From assembly GCA_032718475.1 (NCBI GenBank), contig JAUCBJ010008879.1, positions 1 to 37,532 of the forward strand: 37,532 nt of DNA. The letters run 5' to 3'. This document shows positions 9,170 through 22,700 of the stretch, one piece after another (the stretch's first letter is position 1; each line of letters starts with the position of its first letter). The notes beneath the pieces are model-generated. The model worked only from the letters and a program-made list of their open reading frames with translations, was not told the DNA's origin and ran no database searches. The stretch is from Nemertoderma westbladi. Lineage: Eukaryota > Xenacoelomorpha > Nemertodermatida > Nemertodermatidae. Made by a program: the position numbers and the translations under genes.

Positions 9170-11597
9170 TGGGTGACAGGGGCGGAGTACAGAGAGAGTG
9201 AGAACTTCCGCTGGGAGACAGGGGCGGAGTACAGAGAGTGTGAGAACTTCAGCTGGGTGACAGGGGCGGAGTACAGAGAGTGTGAGAACTTCCGCTAGGT
9301 GACACGGGCGGAGTACAGAGAGTGTGAGAACTTCCGCTGGGTGACAGGGGCGGAGTACAGAGAGTGTGAGAACTTCCGCTGGGTGACAGGGGCGGAGTAC
9401 AGAGAGTGTGAGAACTACCGCTGGGTGACAGGGGCGGAGTACAGAGAGTGTGAGAACTTCCGCTAGGTGACACGGGCGGAGTACAGAGAGTGTGAGAACT
9501 TCCGCTGGGTGACAGGGGCGGAGTACAGAGAGTGTGAGAACTTCCGCTGGGTGACAGGGGCGGAGTACAGAGAGTGTGAGAACTTCCGCTGGGTGACAGG
9601 GGCGGAGTACAGAGAGTGTGAGAACTTCAGCTGGGTGACAGGGGCGGAGTACAGAGAGTGTGAGAACTTCAGCTGGGTGACAGGGGCGGAGTACAGAGAG
9701 TGTGAGAACTTCAGCTGGGTGACAGGGGCGGAGTGCAGAGAGTGTGAGAACTTCAGCTGGGTGACAGGGGCGGAGTACAGAGAGTGTGAGAACTTCCGCT
9801 GGGTGACAGGGGCGGAGTACAGAGAGTGTGAGAACTTCCGCTAGGTGACAGGGGCGGAGTACAGAGAGTGTTAGAACTTCCGCTGGGAGACAGGGGCGGA
9901 GTACAGAGAGTGTGAGAACTTCAGCTGGGTGACAGGGGCGGAGTACAGAGAGTGTGAGAACTTCCGCTGGGTGACACGGGCGGAGTACAGAGAGTGTGGG
10001 AACTTCAGCTGGGTGACAGGGGCGGAGTACAGAGAGTGTGAGAACTTCAGCTGGGTGACAGGGGCGGAGTACAGTGTGAGAACTTCCGCTGGGAGACAGG
10101 GGCGGAGTACAGAGAGTGTGAGAACTTCCGCTAGGTGACACGGGCGGAGTACAGAGAGTGTGAGAACTTCCGCTAGGTGACAGGGGCGGAGTACAGAGAG
10201 TGTGAGAACTTCAGCTGGGTGACAGGGGCGGAGTACAGAGAGTGTGGGAACTTCAGCTGGGTGACAGGGGCGGAGTACAGAGAGTGTGAGAACTTCCGCT
10301 AGGTGACAGGGGCGGAGTACAGAGAGTGTGAGAACTTCCGCTAGGTGACAGGGGCGGAGTACAGAGAGTGTGAGAACTTCAGCTGGGTGACAGGGGCGGA
10401 GTACAGAGAGAGTGAGAACTTCCGCTGGGAGACAGGGGCGGAGTACAGAGAGTGTGAGAACTTCAGCTGGGTGACAGGGGCGGAGTACAGAGAGTGTGAG
10501 AACTTCCGCTAGGTGACACGGGCGGAGTACAGAGAGTGTGAGAACTTCCGCTGGGTGACAGGGGCGGAGTACAGAGAGTGTGAGAACTTCCGCTGGGTGA
10601 CAGGGGCGGAGTACAGAGAGTGTGAGAACTACCGCTGGGTGACAGGGGCGGAGTACAGAGAGTGTGAGAACTTCCGCTAGGTGACACGGGCGGAGTACAG
10701 AGAGTGTGAGAACTTCCGCTGGGTGACAGGGGCGGAGTACAGAGAGTGTGAGAACTTCCGCTGGGTGACAGGGGCGGAGTACAGAGAGTGTGAGAACTTC
10801 CGCTGGGTGACAGGGGCGGAGTACAGAGAGTGTGAGAACTTCAGCTGGGTGACAGGGGCGGAGTACAGAGAGTGTGAGAACTTCAGCTGGGTGACAGGGG
10901 CGGAGTACAGAGAGTGTGAGAACTTCAGCTGGGTGACAGGGGCGGAGTGCAGAGAGTGTGAGAACTTCAGCTGGGTGACAGGGGCGGAGTACAGAGAGTG
11001 TGAGAACTTCCGCTGGGTGACAGGGGCGGAGTACAGAGAGTGTGAGAACTTCCGCTAGGTGACAGGGGCGGAGTACAGAGAGTGTTAGAACTTCCGCTGG
11101 GAGACAGGGGCGGAGTACAGAGAGTGTGAGAACTTCAGCTGGGTGACAGGGGCGGAGTACAGAGAGTGTGAGAACTTCCGCTGGGTGACACGGGCGGAGT
11201 ACAGAGAGTGTGGGAACTTCAGCTGGGTGACAGGGGCGGAGTACAGAGAGTGTGAGAACTTCAGCTGGGTGACAGGGGCGGAGTACAGTGTGAGAACTTC
11301 CGCTGGGAGACAGGGGCGGAGTACAGAGAGTGTGAGAACTTCCGCTAGGTGACACGGGCGGAGTACAGAGAGTGTGAGAACTTCCGCTAGGTGACAGGGG
11401 CGGAGTACAGAGAGTGTGAGAACTTCAGCTGGGTGACAGGGGCGGAGTACAGAGAGTGTGGGAACTTCAGCTGGGTGACAGGGGCGGAGTACAGAGAGTG
11501 TGAGAACTTCCGCTAGGTGACAGGGGCGGAGTACAGAGAGTGTGAGAACTTCCGCTAGGTGACAGGGGCGGAGTACAGAGAGTGTGAGAACTTCCGC
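9170..11597 (+). repeat. Block duplication in the array, period 1,214 bp
   Basis: The order of unit variants from about 9170 to 10383 is repeated from about 10384 to 11597. Identical open segments at 9467-9844 and 10681-11058 show the offset. The period equals 28 units of 42 bp plus one 38-bp unit. Edges are approximate. Confidence 0.85.
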
Positions 11598-14500
11598 TGG
11601 GTGACAGGGGCGGAGTACAGAGAGTGTGAGAACTTCCGCTAGGTGACAGGGGCGGAGTACAGAGAGTGTTAGAACTTCCGCTGGGAGACAGGGGCGGAGT
11701 ACAGAGAGTGTGGGAACTTCAGCTGGGTGACAGGGGCGGAGTACAGAGAGTGTGAGAACTTCCGCTGGGTGACAGGGGCGGAGTACAGAGAGTGTGAGAA
11801 CTTCCGCTGGGTGACAGGGGCGGAGTACAGAGAGTGTGAGAACTTCCGCTGGGTGACAGGGGCGGAGTACAGAGAGTGTGAGAACTTCCGCTGGGAGACA
11901 GGGGCGGAGTACAGAGAGTGTTAGAACTTCCGCTGGGTGACAGGGGCGGAGTACAGAGAGCGTGAGAACTTCCGCTGGGTGACAGCGGCGGAGTACAGAG
12001 AGTGTGGGAACTTCCGCTGGGAGACAGGGGCGGAGTACAGAGAGTGTGAGAACTTCCGCTGGGTGACAGGGGCGGAGTACAGAGAGTGTGAGAACTTCCG
12101 CTGGGTGACAGGGGCGGAGTACAGAGAGTGTGAGAACTTCCGCTGGGAGACAGAGGCGGAGTACAGAGAGTGTGAGAACTTCCGCTGGGTGACAGGGGCG
12201 GAGTACAGAGAGTGTGAGAACGACCGCTGGGTGACAGGGGCGGAGTACAGAGAGTGTGAGAACTTCCGCTGGGTGACAGGGGCGGAGTACAGAGAGTGTT
12301 AGAACTACCACTGGGTGACAGGGGCGGAGTACAGAGAGTGTGAGAACTTCCGCTGGGAGACAGGGGCGGAGTACAGAGAGTGTTAGAACTACCACTGGGT
12401 GACAGGGGCGGAGTACAGAGAGTGTGAGAACTTCCGCTGGGAGACAGGGGCGGAGTACAGAGAGTGTGAGAACTTCCGCTGGGTGACAGGGGCGGAGTAC
12501 AGAGAGTGTGAGAACGACCGCTGGGTGACAGGGGCGGAGTACAGAGAGTGTGGGAACTTCAGCTGGGTGACAGGGGCGGAGTACAGAGAGTGTGAGAACT
12601 TCCGCTGGGAGACAGGGGCGGAGTACAGAGAGTGTGAGAACTACCGCTGGGTGACAGGGGCGGAGTACAGAGAGTGTGAGAACGACCGCTGGGTGACAGG
12701 GGCGGAGTACAGAGAGTGTGGGAACTTCAGCTGGGTGACAGGGGCGGAGTACAGAGAGTGTGAGAACTTCCGCTGGGAGACAGGGGCGGAGTACAGAGAG
12801 TGTTAGAACTACCACTGGGTGACAGGGGCGGAGTACAGAGAGTGTGAGAACTTCCGCTGGGAGACAGGGGCGGAGTACAGAGAGTGTGAGAACTTCCGCT
12901 GGGTGACAGGGGCGGAGTACAGAGAGTGTGAGAACGACCGCTGGGTGACAGGGGCGGAGTACAGAGAGTGTGGGAACTTCAGCTGGGTGACAGGGGCGGA
13001 GTACAGAGAGTGTGAGAACTTCCGCTGGGAGACAGGGGCGGAGTACAGAGAGTGTGAGAACTACCGCTGGGTGACAGGGGCGGAGTACAGAGAGTGTGAG
13101 AACTTCCGCTGGGTGACAGGGGCGGAGTACAGAGAGTGTGAGAACGACCGCTGGGTGACAGGGGCGGAGTACAGAGAGTGTGAGAACTTCCGCTAGGTGA
13201 CACGGGCGGAGTACAGAGAGTGTGAGAACTTCCGCTGGGTGACAGGGGCGGAGTACAGAGAGTGTGAGAACTTCCGCTGGGTGACAGGGGCGGAGTACAG
13301 AGAGTGTGAGAACTTCCGCTGGGTGACAGGGGCGGAGTACAGAGAGTGTGAGAACTTCAGCTGGGTGACAGGGGCGGAGTACAGAGAGTGTGAGAACTTC
13401 AGCTGGGTGACAGGGGCGGAGTACAGAGAGTGTGAGAACTTCAGCTGGGTGACAGGGGCGGAGTGCAGAGAGTGTGAGAACTTCAGCTGGGTGACAGGGG
13501 CGGAGTACAGAGAGTGTGAGAACTTCCGCTGGGTGACAGGGGCGGAGTACAGAGAGTGTGAGAACTTCCGCTGGGTGACAGGGGCGGAGTACAGAGAGTG
13601 TGAGAACTTCCGCTGGGAGACAGGGGCGGAGTACAGAGAGTGTTAGAACTTCCGCTGGGTGACAGGGGCGGAGTACAGAGAGTGTGAGAACTTCAGCTGG
13701 GTGACAGGGGCGGAGTACAGAGAGTGTGAGAACTACCGCTGGGTGACAGGGGCGGAGTACAGAGAGTGTGAGAACTTCCGCTAGGTGACAGGGGCGGAGT
13801 ACAGAGAGTGTTAGAACTTCCGCTGGGAGACAGGGGCGGAGTACAGAGAGTGTGAGAACTTCAGCTGGGTGACAGGGGCGGAGTACAGAGAGTGTGAGAA
13901 CTTCCGCTAGGTGACAGGGGCGGAGTACAGAGAGTGTTAGAACTTCCGCTGGGAGACAGGGGCGGAGTACAGAGAGTGTGGGAACTTCAGCTGGGTGACA
14001 GGGGCGGAGTACAGAGAGTGTGAGAACTTCAGCTGGGTGACAGGGGCGGAGTACAGAGAGTGTGAGAACTTCAGCTGGGAGACAGGGGCGGAGTACAGAG
14101 AGTGTGAGAACTTCAGCTGGGAGACAGGGGCGGAGTACAGAGAGTGTGAGAACTTCAGCTGGGTGACAGGGGCGGAGTACAGAGAGTGTGAGAACTTCCG
14201 CTAGGTGACAGGGGCGGAGTACAGAGAGTGTTAGAACTTCCGCTGGGAGACAGGGGCGGAGTACAGAGAGTGTGGGAACTTCAGCTGGGTGACAGGGGCG
14301 GAGTACAGAGAGTGTGAGAACTTCAGCTGGGTGACAGGGGCGGAGTACAGTGTGAGAACTTCCGCTGGGAGACAGGGGCGGAGTACAGAGAGTGTGAGAA
14401 CTTCCGCTAGGTGACACGGGCGGAGTACAGAGAGTGTGAGAACTTCCGCTAGGTGACAGGGGCGGAGTACAGAGAGTGTGAGAACTTCAGCTGGGTGACA

Positions 14501-15334
14501 GGGGCGGAGTACAGAGAGTGTGGGAACTTCAGCTGGGTGACAGGGGCGGAGTACAGAGAGTGTGAGAACTTCCGCTAGGTGACAGGGGCGGAGTACAGAG
14601 AGTGTGAGAACTTCCGCTAGGTGACAGGGGCGGAGTACAGAGAGTGTGAGAACTTCCGCTGGGTGACAGGGGCGGAGTACAGAGAGTGTGAGAACTTCCG
14701 CTAGGTGACAGGGGCGGAGTACAGAGAGTGTTAGAACTTCCGCTGGGAGACAGGGGCGGAGTACAGAGAGTGTGGGAACTTCAGCTGGGTGACAGGGGCG
14801 GAGTACAGAGAGTGTGAGAACTTCCGCTGGGTGACAGGGGCGGAGTACAGAGAGTGTGAGAACTTCCGCTGGGTGACAGGGGCGGAGTACAGAGAGTGTG
14901 AGAACTTCCGCTGGGTGACAGGGGCGGAGTACAGAGAGTGTGAGAACTTCCGCTGGGAGACAGGGGCGGAGTACAGAGAGTGTGAGAACTTCCGCTGGGT
15001 GACAGGGGCGGAGTACAGAGAGTGTGAGAACGACCGCTGGGTGACAGGGGCGGAGTACAGAGAGTGTGGGAACTTCAGCTGGGTGACAGGGCCGGAGTAC
15101 AGAGAGTGTGAGAACTTCCGCTGGGAGACAGGGGCGGAGTACAGAGAGTGTGAGAACTACCGCTGGGTGACAGGGGCGGAGTACAGAGAGTGTGAGAACT
15201 TCCGCTGGGTGACAGGGGCGGAGTACAGAGAGTGTGAGAACGACCGCTGGGTGACAGGGGCGGAGTACAGAGAGTGTTAGAACTACCGCTGGGTGACAGG
15301 GGCGGAGTACAGAGAGTGTGAGAACTTCCGCTGG

Positions 15335-17200
15335 GTGACAGGGGCGGAGTACAGAGAGTGTGAGAACGACCGCTGGGTGACAGGGGCGGAGTACAGAGAG
15401 TGTGAGAACTTCTGCTGGGTGACAGGGGCGGAGTACAGAGAGTGTGAGAACTTCCGCTGGGTGACAGGGGCGGAGTACAGAGAGTGTGATAACTTCTGCT
15501 GGGTGACAGGGGCGGAGTACAGAGAGTGTGGGAACTTCAGCTGGGTGACAGGGGCGGAGTACAGAGAGTGTGAGAACTTCAGCTGGGTGACAGGGGCGGA
15601 GTACAGAGAGTGTGAGAACTACCGCTGGGTGACAGGGGCGGAGTACAGAGAGTGTGAGAACTTCCGCTAGGTGACAGGGGCGGAGTACAGAGAGTGTGGG
15701 AACTTCAGCTGGGTGACAGGGGCGGAGTACAGAGAGTGTGAGAACTTCAGCTGGGTGACAGGGGCGGAGTACAGTGTGAGAACTTCCGCTGGGAGACAGG
15801 GGCGGAGTACAGAGAGTGTGAGAACTTCCGCTAGGTGACACGGGCGGAGTACAGAGAGTGTGAGAACTTCCGCTGGGTGACAGGGGCGGAGTGCAGAGAG
15901 TGTGAGAACTTCCGCTGGGTGACAGGGGCGGAGTACAGAGAGTGTGAGAACTTCCGCTGGGTGACAGGGGCGGAGTACAGAGAGTGTGAGAACTTCCGCT
16001 GGGAGACAGGGGCGGAGTACAGAGAGTGTGGGAACTTCAGCTGGGTGACAGGGGCGGAGTACAGAGAGTGTGAGAACTTCAGCTGGGTGACAGGGGCGGA
16101 GTACAGAGAGTGTGATAACTTCAGCTGGGTGACAGGGGCGGAGTACAGAGAGTGTGAGAACTTCAGCTGGGTGACAGGGGCGGAGTACAGAGAGTGTTAG
16201 AACTACCGCTGGGTGACAGGGGCGGAGTACAGAGAGTGTGAGAACTTCAGCTGGGTGACAGGGGCGGAGTACAGAGAGTGTTAGAACTACCGCTGGGTGA
16301 CAGGGGCGGAGTACAGAGAGTGTGAGAACTTCAGCTGGGTGACAGGGGCGGAGTACAGAGAGTGTTAGAACTACCGCTGGGTGACAGGGGCGGAGTACAG
16401 AGAGTGTGAGAACGACCGCTGGGTGACAGGGGCGGAGTACAGAGAGTGTGAGAACTTCTGCTGGGTGACAGGGGCGGAGTACAGAGAGTGTGAGAACTTC
16501 CGCTGGGTGACAGGGGCGGAGTACAGAGAGTGTGATAACTTCTGCTGGGTGACAGGGGCGGAGTACAGAGAGTGTGGGAACTTCAGCTGGGTGACAGGGG
16601 CGGAGTACAGAGAGTGTGAGAACTTCAGCTGGGTGACAGGGGCGGAGTACAGAGAGTGTGAGAACTACCGCTGGGTGACAGGGGCGGAGTACAGAGAGTG
16701 TGAGAACTTCCGCTAGGTGACAGGGGCGGAGTACAGAGAGTGTGGGAACTTCAGCTGGGTGACAGGGGCGGAGTACAGAGAGTGTGAGAACTTCAGCTGG
16801 GTGACAGGGGCGGAGTACAGTGTGAGAACTTCCGCTGGGAGACAGGGGCGGAGTACAGAGAGTGTGAGAACTTCCGCTAGGTGACACGGGCGGAGTACAG
16901 AGAGTGTGAGAACTTCCGCTGGGTGACAGGGGCGGAGTGCAGAGAGTGTGAGAACTTCCGCTGGGTGACAGGGGCGGAGTACAGAGAGTGTGAGAACTTC
17001 CGCTGGGTGACAGGGGCGGAGTACAGAGAGTGTGAGAACTTCCGCTGGGAGACAGGGGCGGAGTACAGAGAGTGTGGGAACTTCAGCTGGGTGACAGGGG
17101 CGGAGTACAGAGAGTGTGAGAACTTCAGCTGGGTGACAGGGGCGGAGTACAGAGAGTGTGAGAACTTCAGCTGGGTGACAGGGGCGGAGTACAGAGAGTG
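15335..17200 (+). repeat. Block duplication in the array, period 1,046 bp
   Basis: The rare TTCTGC unit and its neighbours near 15409 recur near 16455, and the segment starting at 15835 recurs at 16881. The period equals 24 units of 42 bp plus one 38-bp unit. The second block was in turn copied 1,882 bp further on (16881 to 18763). Confidence 0.8.
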
Positions 17201-17296
17201 TGAGAACTTCAGCTGGGTGACAGGGGCGGAGTACAGTGTGAGAACTTCCGCTGGGAGACAGGGGCGGAGTACAGAGAGTGTGAGAACTTCCGCTGG

Positions 17297-18760
17297 GTGA
17301 CAGGGGCGGAGTACATAGAGTGTGAGAACTTCCGCTGGGAGACAGGGGCGGAGTACAGAGAGTGTGAGAACTTCCGCTGGGTGACAGGGGCGGAGTACAG
17401 AGAGTGTGAGAACTTCCGCTGGGTGACAGGGGCGGAGTACAGAGAGTGTGAGAACTACCGCTGGGTGACAGGGGCGGAGTACAGAGAGTGTGAGAACTTC
17501 CGCTGGGAGACAGGGGCGGAGTACAGAGAGTGTGAGAACTTCCGCTGGGAGACAGGGGCGGAGTACAGAGAGTGTGAGAACTTCCGCTGGGAGACAGGGG
17601 CGGAGTACAGAGAGTGTGAGAACTTCCGCTGGGAGACAGGGGCGGAGTACAGAGAGTGTGAGAACTTCCGCTGGGTGACAGGGGCGGAGTACAGAGAGTG
17701 TGAGAACTTCCGCTGGGTGACATGTGCGGAGTGCAGAGAGTGTGAGAACTTCCGCTGGGAGACAGGGGCGGAGTACAGAGAGTGTGAGAACTTCCGCTGG
17801 GTGACAGGGGCGGAGTACAGAGAGTGTGAGAACTTCCGCTGGGAGACAGGGGCGGAGTACAGAGAGTGTGGGAACTTCAGCTGGGTGACAGGGGCGGAGT
17901 ACAGAGAGTGTGAGAACTTCAGCTGGGTGACAGGGGCGGAGTACAGAGAGTGTGAGAACTTCAGCTGGGTGACAGGGGCGGAGTACAGAGAGTGTGAGAA
18001 CTTCAGCTGGGTGACAGGGGCGGAGTACAGTGTGAGAACTTCCGCTGGGAGACAGGGGCGGAGTACAGAGAGTGTGAGAACTTCCGCTGGGTGACAGGGG
18101 CGGAGTACATAGAGTGTGAGAACTTCCGCTGGGAGACAGGGGCGGAGTACAGAGAGTGTGAGAACTTCCGCTGGGTGACAGGGGCGGAGTACAGAGAGTG
18201 TGAGAACTTCCGCTGGGTGACAGGGGCGGAGTACAGAGAGTGTGAGAACTACCGCTGGGTGACAGGGGCGGAGTACAGAGAGTGTGAGAACTTCCGCTGG
18301 GAGACAGGGGCGGAGTACAGAGAGTGTGAGAACTTCCGCTGGGTGACAGGGGCGGAGTACAGAGAGTGTGAGAACTTCCGCTGGGTGACATGTGCGGAGT
18401 GCAGAGAGTGTGAGAACTTCCGCTGGGAGACAGGGGCGGAGTACAGAGAGTGTGAGAACTACCGCTGGGTGACTGGGGCGGAGTACAGAGAGTGTGAGAA
18501 CTTCCGCTGGGAGACAGGGGCGGAGTACAGAGAGTGTGAGAACTTCCGCTGGGAGACAGGGGCGGAGTACAGAGAGTGTGAGAACTTCCGCTGGGAGACA
18601 GGGGCGGAGTACAGAGAGTGTGAGAACTTCCGCTGGGAGACAGGGGCGGAGTACAGAGAGTGTGAGAACTTCCGCTGGGTGACAGGGGCGGAGTACAGAG
18701 AGTGTGAGAACTTCCGCTGGGTGACATGTGCGGAGTACAGAGAGTGTGAGAACTTCCGCT
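17297..18760 (+). repeat. Block duplication in the array, period 794 bp
   Basis: The TACATAGAG-containing unit and following variants at 17297 recur at 18091. The period equals 18 units of 42 bp plus one 38-bp unit. The copies later differ in their number of GAGACA units, showing local gain or loss. Confidence 0.75.
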
Positions 18761-19779
18761 AGGTGACACGGGCGGAGTACAGAGAGTGTGAGAACTTCCG
18801 CTGGGTGACAGGGGCGGAGTGCAGAGAGTGTGAGAACTTCCGCTGGGTGACAGGGGCGGAGTACAGAGAGTGTGAGAACTTCCGCTGGGTGACAGGGGCG
18901 GAGTACAGAGAGTGTGAGAACTTCCGCTGGGAGACAGGGGCGGAGTACAGAGAGTGTGGGAACTTCAGCTGGGTGACAGGGGCGGAGTACAGAGAGTGTG
19001 AGAACTTCAGCTGGGTGACAGGGGCGGAGTACAGAGAGTGTGAGAACTTCAGCTGGGTGACAGGGGCGGAGTACAGAGAGTGTGAGAACTTCCGCTGGGA
19101 GACAGGGGCGGAGTACAGAGAGTGTGGGAACTTCAGCTGGGTGACAGGGGCGGAGTACAGAGAGTGTGAGAACTTCAGCTGGGTGACAGGGGCGGAGTAC
19201 AGAGAGTGTGAGAACTTCCGCTGGGAGACAGGGGCGGAGTACAGAGAGTGTGAGAACTTCCGCTGGGAGACAGGGGCGGAGTACAGAGAGTGTGAGAACT
19301 TCCGCTGGGTGACAGGGGCGGAGTACAGAGAGTGTGGGAACTTCAGCTGGGTGACAGGGGCGGAGTACAGAGAGTGTGAGAACTTCAGCTGGGTGACAGG
19401 GGCGGAGTACAGAGAGTGTGGGAACTTCAGCTGGGTGACAGGGGCGGAGTACAGAGAGTGTGAGAACTTCAGCTGGGTGACAGGGGCGGAGTACAGAGAG
19501 TGTGAGAACTTCAGCTGGGTGACAGGGGCGGAGTACAGAGAGTGTGGGAACTTCAGCTGGGTGACAGGGGCGGAGTACAGAGAGTGTGAGAACTTCCGCT
19601 GGGAGACAGGGGCGGAGTACAGAGAGTGTGAGAACTTCCGCTGGGTGACAGGGGCGGAGTACAGAGAGTGTGGGAACTTCAGCTGGGTGACAGGGGCGGA
19701 GTACAGAGAGTGTGAGAACTTCAGCTGGGTGACAGGGGCGGAGTACAGAGAGTGTGAGAACTTCCGCTGGGAGACAGGG

Positions 19780-22700
19780 GCGGAGTACAGAGAGTGTGGG
19801 AACTTCAGCTGGGTGACAGGGGCGGAGTACAGAGAGTGTGAGAACTTCAGCTGGGTGACAGGGGCGGAGTACAGAGAGTGTGGGAACTTCAGCTGGGTGA
19901 CAGGGGCGGAGTACAGAGAGTGTGAGAACTTCAGCTGGGTGACAGGGGCGGAGTACAGAGAGTGTGAGAACTTCAGCTGGGTGACAGGGGCGGAGTACAG
20001 TGTGAGAACTTCCGCTGGGAGACAGGGGCTGAGTACAGAGAGTGTGAGAACTTCCGCTGGGTGACAGGGGCGGAGTACATAGAGTGTGAGAACTTCCGCT
20101 GGGAGACAGGGGCGGAGTACAGAGAGTGTGAGAACTTCCGCTGGGTGACAGGGGCGGAGTACAGAGAGTGTGAGAACTTCCGCTGGGTGACAGGGGCGGA
20201 GTACAGAGAGTGTGAGAACTACCGCTGGGTGACAGGGGCGGAGTACAGAGAGTGTGAGAACCTCCGCTGGGTGACAGGGGCGGAGTGCAGAGAGTGTGAG
20301 AACTACCACTGGGTGACAGGGGCGGAGTACCGAGAGTGTGAGAACTTCCGCTGGGTGCAGGGGCGGAGTGCAGAGAGTGTGAGAACTTCCGCTGGGTGAC
20401 AGGGGCGGAGTACAGAGAGTGTGAGAACTTCCGCTGGGTGACAGGGGCGGAGTACCGAGAGTGTGAGAACTTCCGCTTGGTGACAGGGGCGGAGTACAGA
20501 GGGTGTGAGAACTTACGCTGGGTGACAGGGGCGGAGTACAGAGAGTGTGAGAACTTCCGCTGGGTGACATGGGTGGAATACAGAGAGTGTGAGAACTTCC
20601 GCTGGGTGACAGGGGCGGAGTACAGAGAGTGTGAGAACTTCCGCTTGGTGACAGGGGCGGAGTACATAGGGTGTAAGAACTTCCGCTGGGTGACAGGGGC
20701 GGAGTACAGAGAGTGTGAGAACTTCCGCTGGGAGACAGGGGCGGAGTACAGAGAGTGTGAGAACTTCAGCTGGGTGACAGGGGCGGAGTACAGAGAGTGT
20801 GGGAACTTCAGCTGGGTGACAGGGGCGGAGTACAGAGAGTGTGAGAACTTCAGCTGGGTGACAGGGGCGGAGTACAGAGAGTGTGAGAACTTCCGCTGGG
20901 AGACAGGGGCGGAGTACAGAGAGTGTGGGAACTTCAGCTGGGTGACAGGGGCGGAGTACAGAGAGTGTGAGAACTTCAGCTGGGTGACAGGGGCGGAGTA
21001 CAGAGAGTGTGGGAACTTCAGCTGGGTGACAGGGGCGGAGTACAGAGAGTGTGAGAACTTCAGCTGGGTGACAGGGGCGGAGTACAGAGAGTGTGAGAAC
21101 TTCAGCTGGGTGACAGGGGCGGAGTACAGTGTGAGAACTTCCGCTGGGAGACAGGGGCTGAGTACAGAGAGTGTGAGAACTTCCGCTGGGTGACAGGGGC
21201 GGAGTACATAGAGTGTGAGAACTTCCGCTGGGAGACAGGGGCGGAGTACAGAGAGTGTGAGAACTTCCGCTGGGTGACAGGGGCGGAGTACAGAGAGTGT
21301 GAGAACTTCCGCTGGGTGACAGGGGCGGAGTACAGAGAGTGTGAGAACTACCGCTGGGTGACAGGGGCGGAGTACAGAGAGTGTGAGAACTTCCGCTGGG
21401 TGACAGGGGCGGAGTGCAGAGAGTGTGAGAACTACCACTGGGTGACAGGGGCGGAGTACCGAGAGTGTGAGAACTTCCGCTGGGTGCAGGGGCGGAGTGC
21501 AGAGAGTGTGAGAACTTCCGCTGGGTGACAGGGGCGGAGTACAGAGAGTGTGAGAACTTCCGCTGGGTGACAGGGGCGGAGTACCGAGAGTGTGAGAACT
21601 TCCGCTTGGTGACAGGGGCGGAGTACAGAGGGTGTGAGAACTTACGCTGGGTGACAGGGGCGGAGTACAGAGAGTGTGAGAACTTCCGCTGGGTGACATG
21701 GGTGGAATACAGAGAGTGTGAGAACTTCCGCTGGGTGACAGGGGCGGAGTACAGAGAGTGTGAGAACTTCCGCTTGGTGACAGGGGCGGAGTACATAGGG
21801 TGTAAGAACTTCCGCTGGGTGACAGGGGCGGAGTACAGAGAGTGTGAGAACTTCCGCTGGGAGACAGGGGCGGAGTACAGAGAGTGTGAGAACTTCCGCT
21901 GGGTGACAGGGGCGGAGTACAGAGAGTGTGAGAACTTCCGCTGGGAGACAGGGGCGGAGTACAGAGAGTGTGAGAACTTCCGATGGGTGACAGGGGCGGA
22001 GTACAGAGTGTGAGAACTTCCGCTTGGTGACAGGGGCGGAGTACAGAGAGTGTGAGAACTTCCGCTTGGTGACAGGGGCGGAGTACAGAGGGTGTGAGAA
22101 CTTCCGCTTGGTGACAGGGGCGGAGTACATAGGGTGTGAGAACTTACGCTGGGTGACAGGGGCGGAGTACAGAGGGTGTGAGAACTTCCGCTGGGTGACA
22201 GGGGCGGAGTACAGAGAGTGTGACAACTTCCGCTGGGTGACAGGGGCGGAGTACATAGGGTGTGAGAACTTCCGCTGGCTGACAGGGGCGGAGTACAGAG
22301 AGTGTGAGAACTTCCGCTGGGAGACAGGGGCGGAGTACAGAGAGTGTGAGAACTTCCGATGGGTGACAGGGGCGGAGTACAGAGTGTGAGAACTTCCGCT
22401 GGGTGACAGGGGCGGAGTACAGAGAGTGTGAGAACTTCCGCTGGGTGACAGGGGCGGAGTACAGAGAGAGTGAGAACTTCCGCTGGGAGACAGGGGCGGA
22501 GTACAGAGAGTGTGAGAACTTCCGCTGGGTGACAGGGGCGGAGTGCAGAGAGTGTGAGAACTTCCGCTGGGAGACAGGGGCGGAGTACAGAGAGAGTGAG
22601 AACTTCCGCTGGGAGACAGGGGCGGAGTACAGAGAGTGTGAGAACTTCCGCTGGGAGACAGGGGCGGAGTACAGAGAGAGTGAGAACTTCCGCTGGGAGA